Assembly: GCA_028571305.1 (NCBI GenBank)
Contig: JAOXNS010377620.1
Span: 1 to 20,777 of the forward strand
Source of the DNA: Magicicada cassinii
Taxonomy: Eukaryota; Arthropoda; Insecta; Hemiptera; Cicadidae
DNA length: 20,777 nucleotides
Direction of reading: 5' to 3'
Shown in pieces: positions 10,974-19,459 of this stretch (positions are counted from its first letter, which is position 1; each line of letters begins with the position of its first letter). The position numbers and the translations under genes were made by a program. The notes beneath the pieces are model-generated. The model had not been told where the DNA came from. It saw nothing but the letters and a program-made list of their open reading frames with translations, and did not search any database.

Positions 10974-11250
10974 AAAATGTTAGTAACATCGACTCCGGCC
11001 GTGTAAACGGCTGTACAAAATTTAACAGACAGAATGTAAATTATGTTTAACACATTCGTTTTAAGATATGTGTTGGTTCATGGGTTGATGGTAACACCAT
11101 AATATCGTAAATCTGTAATTAGAGTTTATTAGTGTCTACGGGCATGAGATACAAATCAATCGCATTATGTGAGAGCTTATTTTATTCCGTATCGTCGTAT
11201 GGTATCCATATTAAAGTATTAATTTTTCTATGTAATCTCAAAAGACCCAC

Positions 11251-11306
11251 CCACACACGCACACACACGCGCGCGCGCACGCACACAGTGTGTATATATA
11301 TATACG
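11251..11306. repeat. Alternating purine/pyrimidine tract (AC/CG/TA), Z-DNA prone
   Basis: An (AC)n run passes into a pure CG core (near 11269-11278), back to AC/GC, then after a single break into GTGTGT and a (TA)n run ending near 11306. Such alternating tracts, especially with a CG core, are the classical sequence for left-handed DNA. It is a compound microsatellite and has no coding meaning. Confidence 0.85.
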
Positions 11307-11309
11307 ATG

Positions 11310-12200
11310 TACTATAATTATATAGTGCAATAATACTATAATTATCGAAGCTCCATAATTATTTAAAATAATAGTATTTTGTATTAAAATGTCGTTAAGG
11401 CAAACATGATGAAAATTTCAGATAACTCTTGAAAACATATACGGTTTATTATATTCGTCTAAAATAATCAGAATGTTAGCAGAAAGAGCCATATTACTTG
11501 TTCTGTACGTCACTCTGCAAAAGCGAGATTAGGACTGGTCTGTTGCTTTTATTTTACTACTGTGAAGAGGGTAAATAATGTTTTGTTTTATTTTCTAGTT
11601 TTCTGATATTTATAATTCACTTTTTCAAACCGTTGTAAAATATAAAGTAATTTATCAAAACTTAAAAATTTAATTTGAAAATGCAATTAATTTTACTGAA
11701 ATATTCAAGTGAAAAGGATGGAAGCAGTAAATATAAGTAAAAATATATACAAAATTTACTTTATATAGTAAAGGAATAGTACACTGGGCGACAGCTGAAT
11801 TTTAGTCACCTATTAATTTAATAAAAACAGTACAACTCGAAAAAATATTTTAAAATAACAGAAGATATTTATCACTCAATTATGAATACGTGTGACTGAT
11901 AGAAGAAACAGCAGGAAAAGCAGGAAATAGCACAGTACTCAAGGAGCGCATACACAATTTTAGTACAACTTACCAAAGAAGCAGGTCTAAAATCCACCTT
12001 CGCTTACGACAGTCACGATGTGATTGTACACCATCTAAAAATTAATAGTGGAACCTGACGATTAACAGTTCCTTCAAGATTGACAAAATGTCACGCGACA
12101 ACATTCATCTGCTTACAACATTCCGAGCACTTGCAAAATAGTGGAACTTTTTCGATTGTAATTGAGCCGCTATGAGTAGAGAAATGCCTAGAGAATGAGT
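11310..12200. other. AT-rich non-coding stretch
   Basis: About 0.9 kb without recognisable gene, RNA or transposon signal. A short ACTATAATTAT word is repeated at about 11321 and 11334. Complexity rises and the base mix becomes more even towards 12160, just before the candidate promoter. Confidence 0.5.
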
Positions 12201-12237
12201 TCAGAATTGCGAGTCGCAGCGATAACACATGTTCTTC

Positions 12238-12379
12238 AGTTTTAACTGGCGATTCGGTGCGAGTAATTAAGCAGGTTTTTTAGTGTGAAGTGATTGTGTA
12301 ATGTCATTTAATTGTTTGTGATTGTGTGCAAACATTTGTAATCGGTAATTATTGCTATTTTTCACCACATTGTGTACAG
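12238..12379 (+). promoter_or_regulatory. Candidate initiator promoter and non-coding first exon
   Basis: TTCTTCAGTTTT at 12232-12243 contains the arthropod initiator TCAGTT (A+1 at 12238). It is followed by a G+C-richer GGCGATTCGGTGCGAG stretch where downstream promoter elements would lie. No TATA box precedes it. The segment runs to a strong 5' splice site, CAG|GTATGAG, at 12377-12386. This would make a 142-base untranslated exon that could be spliced to the acceptor at 17160-17161 before the GMC start codon, leaving an intron of about 4.8 kb. It contains a very short upstream reading frame starting near 12301. Transcription is inferred, not shown. Confidence 0.35.
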
Positions 12380-12550
12380 GTATGAGCGTGGCATACGAGC
12401 AGTTGTTAACTTTGGCAGTATTTTATAATAGTGTATTTATTTATGAACTGTTATTAAATTTACGATTAACAAATTCACTGGTGTCCAGTTATTTTAATCC
12501 ACTGTTCAAAGAAAGTGATCCTTGAGATTACAGTATGCTCATCATAACAA

Positions 12551-12597
12551 TACATGCGCATACATACGTACACACATACATACATACACACATATAT
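12551..12597. repeat. (CATA)n/(CA)n imperfect microsatellite
   Basis: Interrupted repeats of CATA and CACA with a short TATA end, mostly alternating purine and pyrimidine. It lies about 170 bp after the candidate splice donor. It is a simple repeat without coding potential. Confidence 0.85.
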
Positions 12598-12966
12598 TTC
12601 TCTTGATGGATACACTTTCATGCGTGTGCGTTTAATATATTCAAAAGATATGATTTATATCAAATTTCATAGACGTGGAGTAAAAATTACTTCAGCTGTA
12701 AACAATAATCTGATCTGACGCTGCGTAAATTTCCAGTGAAATGTGAAGGAAATTCAAGTAAACATGCGTACGATTTTTCCTTCTGGATTTTATTACACAA
12801 AGTAACAGTATGACATCCTGACACAACTGAATATCTCATGTTACGTGGATTTAAATAGAAACATATTGTGTCTCACCACTAACGTTGGAGCTGGATAAAA
12901 AGTACTGCTGTCCTTACTGCTGTACTGAGAAGCTACATGATGTTGAGCGAAGGTCACAAATAAACG

Positions 12967-13000
12967 TATATAAACCGTAACTACGATATACCTTTCCAGT
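12967..13000 (+). promoter_or_regulatory. Candidate TATA-Inr core promoter
   Basis: TATATAAA at 12967-12974 is followed by TTCCAGTC, with an initiator-like A at 12998, 31 bases from the first T of the TATA box. This is the usual TATA-to-start spacing in insects. An ACAG|GGTAAC stretch follows closely but is a poor donor, and no open frame starts here. In AT-rich DNA such pairs can arise by chance. If real it could be an alternative start for the GMC gene. Confidence 0.25.
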
Positions 13001-14117
13001 CAAGATACAGGGTAACATTACAAGAGGAGTCTAGCTAGTCATTTTTTATTGTCACCACCTTGTTAAAATTGTAGTCGTTGTTGGTCGTTTGAAGTGAAGT
13101 TTGTTTCGTTGATTTAATATTATACTTAACGTTGCGTTCACTACATAACGTAATTTTAGTTATCTTTCAAATTGTTTTTTATTATAATAAATAACTTTCA
13201 TTTTCGCCTACATTACTGAGTATGTGTACAAAACGAACCAACTAAAGGACAGTATAACGTCAATTTATATAAAATTGTAAACTCACTATTCCTAAAATCT
13301 TTGTTCTGTTACTACTTTAAAGATAAACGTTAGTTCTCAAGCTATACAGCCAATAAAATGTACGGAAAAAATGTTTACCGTAAAGTCTTTTAACTGTTGT
13401 TTTATTTTTTTTATTTTAACACATAAAGAAAAGTTAACTGGAAAATCTGAAATTCTTATACACCGATTAAAGAAACAAAATATAAATTAGTAAAATGCAT
13501 GTGGAATGTATTTTTTTCTGTATATATAGTTTTACGTAGAATAAAATGTTCCCAAATTACATTTGTGAACAGACTACAAAGTGCTGACTTGCAAATTATT
13601 TAAATCAATATAGCGTTGTAAGCTTATACAATCGTGGTTTCAGGACGATAACAGTACAAAGCACGCTCTGCTTATGCTCAGATAGGGATCCTACTTGTGT
13701 TTACTTGTGTAGTAAACACACATTACAATGTTTGCTAGCATAGTTCATAAGATGCACAGGTAATAACTGACTCAAATTCATCAATGTATATTTGTCGATC
13801 AATTGTTCGAAAATCAGCGGAGACATGTAGCTGATATTCTGACTTTAGTCGGCAAGCTCGTATTTAAATGGTTCTGAAGTTCTAAGGAAACTGAGTTTGT
13901 AAGAGCAAAAACATAAGCACTCTATGAATGAACGGTTAATCCTTACATCAACGAATCCCTACACCGCTCGTCAATCGTGTTTCTAGGAATCCGACCTTCG
14001 TTGAACAGTGTTGTGTGTTATGCTAGACCACCCGTCAATTCAAACAAGTAAAGGGATTCCTCATAGGGAATAACATTATACTGAATTTCTATAATAACAC
14101 TGTCTGATATTCTTAAC
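13001..14117. other. AT-rich non-coding stretch
   Basis: No coding region is recognised. If the GMC gene starts near 12238 or 12998, this is part of its first intron. It holds one clear short hairpin (13696-13720). The open frame 14018-14314 on the minus strand is created largely by the CT repeat, which reads as Arg-Glu, and has no domain. Confidence 0.5.
13696..13720. repeat. Perfect 10-bp inverted repeat with 5-base loop
   Basis: TGTGTTTACT and its exact reverse complement AGTAAACACA flank TGTGT. Each arm also contains GTTTAC or GTAAAC, the core of forkhead-type (GTAAACA) binding sites. It is an isolated hairpin with no poly(T) or gene context, so its function is unknown. Confidence 0.6.
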
Positions 14118-14121
14118 ACAT

Positions 14122-14160
14122 TCTCTCTCTCTCTCTCTCTCTCACTCTCTCTCTCTCTCT
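14122..14160. repeat. (CT)n microsatellite, one interruption
   Basis: A polypyrimidine run of CT units is broken once by CTCACT and followed by a short T run. The strand asymmetry could allow triplex formation. It also generates a false Arg/Glu-rich reading on the minus strand. Confidence 0.92.
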
Positions 14161-15830
14161 TTTTTGCTCCCTCCTCTCCCCAATTCTTTCTATTTGAATC
14201 TTTTCCGTTAAATATCAGCTTCTTCCTTACCATTCTGAATCTGTTTTGCGTTCTGTATTCGCATCTAATTTTATCTAGTTTTCTCATACAATCAGTATTC
14301 TTCACATTCAGCAAAGTGTAAGTTTCTATAATGATATAAAGTAAAATATTGTGTTACGTTCAGTAATTTGGTAGACAACAATTTTAATCCAAGTTTAATT
14401 TTTAGCACGTAATCGTAATGAGGGATTAGAATTGTTATTTTTGTCTGTTGTCCATTCGGCTAAAGAATAATATTTTTTTTCAACTGCGCTGTTATGTACA
14501 CTTTAATGTAGACAGCTATCACGGATGCTAATATAATAACCGTATAATTTTCCTACGTGTACGATCACCATGCTGTTGTCACGCGTAATTATCCGAGTGT
14601 AATTGCATGTTACTCTACTGTGATATAGTGCATGTATAATTTAAACATAACTAAAAGTTCAAATTAATTATTTCTTTAAAATAAGAAATTTATAACCATA
14701 TAAGACTACTGTTGCGCACGAATACCTAGGCCTATAGGGTAATACATTTTTGCTCTCTGATGATAGTAGTGCTGATGATATAGTCTTACGTCTTCAATAG
14801 ACTTTGGATACATAATATATATACAGTATTTGTTTGTAATGAAATTTTACAACGCCAAAATGGGTTGTCCGTTTACGAATAACCATAATTTTCAAATTGC
14901 AATTTATAAATTCACTGCCTCCTTACGGGGAGAATGCTATCTAATACACTGAATATTAGATAATTCTAGACCGTGAATATTTTCTAGGGCCAACAGAAAT
15001 CAAGGAGCCTTCATAGTATACAAGGTGTGTAACATATTTTTATTTCGTACAATCGGTCTCAAATTAAGGCTTTAAACATGTTGTTATTGAAACTGATCAA
15101 AAAAAAATGTAACGATTTTTCGGAAACTACTTTGTGTCTCACTAACTAGACACTAATATCTTTGGATACTCTATTTCCTCTAAATGATAGGCTATACATT
15201 GAGCATTTGATAAAATAATATAATCTTTTAACATATTTTGGAATATGCTTTGACAAAATTGGAGGTCTGATTCTCTTCTCTATGCCAGGCAAACAGTTAA
15301 GCGACGTAATTTTTATTTACTTGTAACTTTTAGTGATGTGTGATAAAAATTAATCATTTATTTAACTTACGTTACTCATTTCAAGTACTACCTCCTTAGG
15401 ATTTTCCCAGTTGATCCTTTCTCTGTATTACTTTAATTTTTAACGTATATTATTACTTTTAGGTTATAAGAAGTGATTTAAATGATAAACTAAGAATTAG
15501 TTAAAACATTGTAGGTTAGTTTAACATTTTTTCTAGAATTGATTCGGAAGCGACCATTCAATAACGGGTGAAGCAGATTAGTCATTTTCTGGGTTTCTTC
15601 CTTACCTACTCCTTTCCTACCTGGGTATTACCTGTTTTCTCATATGTAGCTTTTAAATTAGTTTTGATGATTCATCACTCCTTGTAACATTTATTTTACA
15701 TGAACTTTTATTTTAATCAAGGATTGTATTCCACGGTGGTTCTTAATTAATTCTTTATTTTAATTTGCTTTCTCGGATTTAATTATGTTATTATTTTATT
15801 TCTATGATCATTTTACCATTCATTTTTATG
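14161..15830. other. AT-rich non-coding stretch, probably intronic
   Basis: No gene or RNA is recognised. A TAGGCCTA word lies at 14727-14734. The part from about 15540 to 15830 lies just beyond the recognisable end of the minus-strand LINE relic and may be its decayed 3' tail, but I could not match it to protein. Confidence 0.45.
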
Positions 15831-15839
15831 GGCTTACCT

Positions 15840-16870
15840 GTCATGCTAGAGCGTATATTGACAAACTTCCTTGACATACCTGGGCGTGTTATTTAAATGA
15901 GCAATCCATCTCTCTTTGTTCTCTGAAATACAATCTTGGATATTAAAAAACTTCAACTATTCGCGTATGTCTTCATTCTAGAGTCTGTTTCTTCGTCCGT
16001 AGCCTTTAACAGATTGCAAGAATATCATCTCCGTTGACTGAATTGTATTAAGAGTTTTCTTCACCGGAAACATCCATTCTTCACTTCACAGTCACAGTTA
16101 TAACCTGATAAAATTTTAGCGAAGTCTCTTTCCTTGTTTTCTTTGGCAATACTTGATGCATTTTTCCACATATTAACTAAAACGTGGCCAACTTATGATC
16201 AACATTATGATCTACGTCATAAGTGATGCGTCACAACCAAAATAGTGGATATGTAACACCTGCTGTATACCTTTATTGTCTAATACAATTTTAGTTCACC
16301 AGGGGTATTTTCCAAAAAGCCGTAGTTTCTGATTTTTTCGCCGAAATTTTCATGTTGTAATTCGAACATATTTGTTGTAAGTGAAACAACGACCTCTGGA
16401 GCTCGCATTCATTATTTTCGATGATTACTTGAGCATTCGCTACAGTATTATGTTCAAGTAAGTCCCATTTTTTAGTTTTTAGTCCTCGGCCTACTATTAA
16501 CTTTCACTCTCTCACTAAGTCAGAAATATAGATATTAAACAATGCTGGAGATACGCTACAACCATGGTGCACTCATAAATTAGTATAACTCTCGTCTGTC
16601 AAATTCTCTCCTATCGACAATAGTTTATTTGTACGATAAAATAAGCTCCTTATAACGACTATAAGATGTTATGGATAACCCCTCTTTTGCATAGTGTCCC
16701 ATTGAATTGATCTGGTGACACTATCAAACGCTTTCTCATGGTCAATGAAGGCAAGGTATGTCTAAAAATTAAATTTCCTTTGTCATTTTGGTTGCTATTC
16801 AAATACATTGTAGCAACACCAGAAGATGCAGTCTTCCCAGGTGATTTTTCCATTTTACCTTGTATTAGTG
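15840..16870 (-). mobile_element. Non-LTR retrotransposon (LINE) relic, RT and C-terminal region
   Basis: Read on the minus strand from about 16865 down, fragments follow the order of a LINE reverse transcriptase. A degraded finger piece (DCIF...FE) comes first, then TYLAFIDHEKAFDSV (RT motif A, around 16719-16761). QKRGYP and HLIVVIRSLF follow, then HHGCSVSPALFNIYISDLVRE (usual GVRQGCxxSPxLFNIY) near 16505-16580. The catalytic FADD site, expected near 16430, reads ANAQ; it leads into VIIENNECELQRSLFHLQQIC. KISAKKSETTAF follows near 16340, KTRKETSLKFYQV near 16130, FLQSVKGYGRR near 16010 and ENKERWIAHL near 15905. Frames change several times and stops interrupt it, so it is long dead. The C-terminal pattern resembles RTE- or CR1-like elements common in insects; I do not fix the clade. 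It is antisense to the GMC gene, probably inside its intron. Confidence 0.85.
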
Positions 16871-17045
16871 TATTGTGCCTTCTCCATTTAATAAAACTTT
16901 TTATTTGTAATTCCACCCATAATATACAATTTATTTTCCTACCCATTATTATGTTTCCAGCCGTAACTTTTAAAAGACTTATTTCTGCTGCCAGTACCTT
17001 TCTTTCTTTACAACGACGACGACAAAACAACAACTTTCTCTGCAC
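16871..17045 (-). other. Unassigned open stretch next to the LINE relic
   Basis: The minus-strand frame from 17045 to 16659 has no stop for 128 codons. The RT match lies in a different frame below 16870, so openness alone is not proof of coding. The piece ERKVLAAEISLLKVTAG near 16960-17010 vaguely resembles the QAAEM.FL...AG block seen in C-terminal parts of LINE ORF2 proteins. It may be the tail of a second LINE copy, or non-coding intron. Function cannot be assigned. Confidence 0.3.
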
Positions 17046-17135
17046 TTTAGTGAGACTTTCACCATATCCTTAAAGCCTTATTTCATAATAAAAATGTAAA
17101 TAATTTCTTCCCACATACAAATAGATAGTTTGTAA

Positions 17136-17163
17136 TTCTTCAAATGTATTTTCTGTTACAGAC
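17136..17163 (+). promoter_or_regulatory. 3' splice acceptor and start context of the GMC exon
   Basis: A pyrimidine-rich run ending TTTTCTGTTACAG puts the AG at 17160-17161, two bases before the ATG at 17164. The sequence left of it is AT-rich and stop-dense, and the sequence right of it is clearly coding. The gene therefore almost certainly has at least one upstream exon that is mostly or wholly untranslated. The exon could also contribute in-frame codons, but the ATG is followed at once by a good signal peptide. Confidence 0.8.
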
Positions 17164-19044
17164 ATGTCACCGTTGGTGTTAGTCATACTGGTGCTCCTGA
17201 TCAACAGAACCAGTCCCCTAGCGCTGACGATGTTCGAGGCGGTGCGGCGACACTACCGACGCGCCAAAGCAATATCGGAGGCAGAGAACCCGCAGCTCCA
17301 TCTGTGGCACGAATACGACTTCATAATAGTGGGTGCCGGACCCGCGGGCTGCGTACTCGCTAACCGTCTGTCCGAGGTGTCCGATTGGAGCGTTCTTCTG
17401 CTGGAGGCCGGAAAACACGAAGGCTACCTGTCCGGCATACCACTGATTGTCAGCTACTTCCAGTTTACCGACTACAACTGGAAGTTCCAAATGGAAAAAC
17501 AAAACAACACGTGTCTGGCGATGGAAAAGAAACAGTGCCCTTTGGCGCAAGGCAAAGGTCTAGGCGGGTCGACAATAATAAATTACATGATATACACTCG
17601 CGGTCTGAAACGAGATTATGACGAATGGGAGAAACTGGGAAACAAAGGATGGGCTTACAAAGACGTGCTGCCGTATTTTTTGAAATCGGAAAAGAACGAA
17701 ATCGAAGAGTACAAAAACTCAATTTATCATTCGGACGAAGGGAAATTATACGTCGAGAGAATTCCGTACGAGACGGAGCTGATGGATACGTTTTTGAAAT
17801 CGAGCAAAGAGGTAAACCTGACGATAATCGATTACAACGACCCGGGAAGTAAGTTGGGATTCGCGAAACCGCAATGCACGATGCACCACGGCAAACGCGT
17901 CAGCGCCAACAAGGCGTTCTTAAAGCCGGTCAAGAAACGTAAAAATCTCCATATCAGTGTCGGCTCGAGAGTTAATAAGTTATTGATCGATGTGAAAACG
18001 AAGACGGTATATGGCGTTGAATTCATAAAAAATCTTCACAAACACACGGTGCTGGCCAAAAAAGAAGTTATCCTGTCGGCGGGAGCCATTAATTCACCGC
18101 AGATTCTGATGCTGTCGGGCATCGGTCCCAAGGAACATTTGAAAAAAGTCGGTATCGATCTTGTACAAGACCTGAAGGTCGGCAATAATTTTCAAGACCA
18201 CATCACGTTTCCCGGTCTCACGTTTTTGATAAATCACACGTTCGGCATCAACGAACAGAAAATATTAAAAGAGTTGCCGAAACATCTGACGAATCTGTTG
18301 TTCCGCGGAAAAGGACCGTTAACAATGCCCGGAGGGATTCAAGGAATCGGATATGTGAAAACTAACGCTACGAAAGACAAGAAAATTAATCCTGATCTTG
18401 AATATATATTCGCTGCTGGTTCGCTGATCGCCGATGGTGGAGGTTCCCTTAGGAAAGCGATTGGACTCACGCACTGTTTCTACAAACATGTTTACGGAAA
18501 AGTTAGTTACAAAGACTCGTGGACGATTTGGCCGATGGTGTTATATCCGAAAAGTCGCGGACGCGTCAGACTGAAAGACAAAAACCCGTGGCACCATCCT
18601 TTGATATACGGTAACTATTTGACCGATCCGTACGACGTCAAAGTATTGGTACAAGGTATAAAGAAGATAATCGCCTTGTCGAAAACGAAAGCGTTCCAAG
18701 GACTCGGTTCCAAGTTGCACAATGCCACGATACCCGGTTGCGGCAAACACAAGTTCGGCTCGGACGCCTACTGGAACTGCAGCGTTCGCTACTTTACCGC
18801 CAGCCTGCATCATTATTCGGGCACGTGCAAGATGGGCCCTGCGTGGGACTCTGCGGCCGTGGTTGACAACAAACTCCGAGTACACGGTGTGAAGCGAGTC
18901 AGAGTGATGGACGCGTCAATCATGCCCAAACTGCCCGGCGCTCACACAATGGCGCCCACCTACATGATCGGCGAAAAAGGCGCCGACATGATTAAAAAGC
19001 ACTGGCTTAATCTGACCAGCATTGAAATAGGACCTTGTTTGTGA
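17164..19044 (+). CDS. Secreted GMC oxidoreductase, glucose dehydrogenase-like (626 aa)
   Basis: This is a flavoprotein of the glucose-methanol-choline family, similar to insect 'glucose dehydrogenase [FAD, quinone]-like' proteins. Such enzymes oxidise a hydroxyl group on a sugar, alcohol or steroid using FAD; the substrate is not predictable here. A hydrophobic signal peptide covers residues 1-20. [12 protein letters not shown] (51-62) is the FAD dinucleotide fold, with ribose-binding Glu81. [12 protein letters not shown] (130-141) and [15 protein letters not shown] (307-321) are the two GMC signatures. HYSGTCKMG (550-558) supplies the catalytic His550, and AHTMAPT (593-599) a second His594 where asparagine is usual. 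Eight N-glycosylation sequons (N14, 114, 218, 357, 401, 520, 538, 616) fit secretion. Length is normal for the family and the frame is intact in a single exon, which is richer in G+C and CpG than its surroundings. Gene orthology within the large insect GMC family is unresolved. Confidence 0.96.
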   Translation: MSPLVLVILVLLINRTSPLALTMFEAVRRHYRRAKAISEAENPQLHLWHEYDFIIVGAGPAGCVLANRLSEVSDWSVLLLEAGKHEGYLSGIPLIVSYFQFTDYNWKFQMEKQNNTCLAMEKKQCPLAQGKGLGGSTIINYMIYTRGLKRDYDEWEKLGNKGWAYKDVLPYFLKSEKNEIEEYKNSIYHSDEGKLYVERIPYETELMDTFLKSSKEVNLTIIDYNDPGSKLGFAKPQCTMHHGKRVSANKAFLKPVKKRKNLHISVGSRVNKLLIDVKTKTVYGVEFIKNLHKHTVLAKKEVILSAGAINSPQILMLSGIGPKEHLKKVGIDLVQDLKVGNNFQDHITFPGLTFLINHTFGINEQKILKELPKHLTNLLFRGKGPLTMPGGIQGIGYVKTNATKDKKINPDLEYIFAAGSLIADGGGSLRKAIGLTHCFYKHVYGKVSYKDSWTIWPMVLYPKSRGRVRLKDKNPWHHPLIYGNYLTDPYDVKVLVQGIKKIIALSKTKAFQGLGSKLHNATIPGCGKHKFGSDAYWNCSVRYFTASLHHYSGTCKMGPAWDSAAVVDNKLRVHGVKRVRVMDASIMPKLPGAHTMAPTYMIGEKGADMIKKHWLNLTSIEIGPCL

Positions 19045-19089
19045 TTAAAGTGTCCTGTTAATAGTGTTTATATTTTACCTGTACTTATA

Positions 19090-19095
19090 AATAAA
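19090..19095 (+). terminator. Poly(A) signal AATAAA of the GMC gene
   Basis: AATAAA occurs 46 bases after the TGA stop and is followed by a GT-rich GCAGTGTGTATTGCTTTT stretch that fits a downstream cleavage element. This gives a short 3' UTR of roughly 65-80 bases and supports this exon being the last one. Confidence 0.75.
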
Positions 19096-19119
19096 ATGCA
19101 GTGTGTATTGCTTTTCAAT

Positions 19120-19379
19120 TATGTTCTTAAAATTGTCTGGCAGACGATCTTTGTGTTAGTATTAAGTTTTTCATTTATCTTTAGCAAGCAGAAAATATAA
19201 TTTTCAGTGATCTATTCTGATGATAAGTACAGAGGACAATAGTACAATAAGTTATCTCTTATATAGAATGGTATTCCTTCATATTTCAAAAATGTGCGTA
19301 TGAATTCAAGCCTTGACAAAGTGCGTATACCAGGTAGTACTTAACTATACCTTTTCACAGTAATAACAAAAAAGGGATG

Positions 19380-19381
<2 letters not shown>
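19120..19381 (+). other. Short AT-rich spacer after the GMC gene
   Basis: Non-coding AT-rich DNA between the likely cleavage site and the GT microsatellite. Nothing recognisable was seen. Confidence 0.5.

Positions 19382-19458
<77 letters not shown>
19382..19458. repeat. Long pure (GT)n microsatellite
   Basis: A perfect run of about 38 GT units without a single interruption, which suggests recent expansion and probably high length variability between individuals. It lies at the downstream (3') end of the minus-strand LINE relic. Read on that strand it gives a meaningless His-Thr repeat appended to LINE-derived sequence. Confidence 0.97.

Positions 19459-19459
<1 letters not shown>

Noticed and set aside
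14018-14314. Arg/Glu-rich 98-aa protein on the minus strand
   Set aside because: The charged run is just the CT microsatellite read in frame, and the remainder has no recognisable domain.
17218-18885. Other open frames inside the GMC exon on both strands
   Set aside because: They are shadows produced by the codon bias and G+C content of the GMC reading frame, which alone carries all family motifs.
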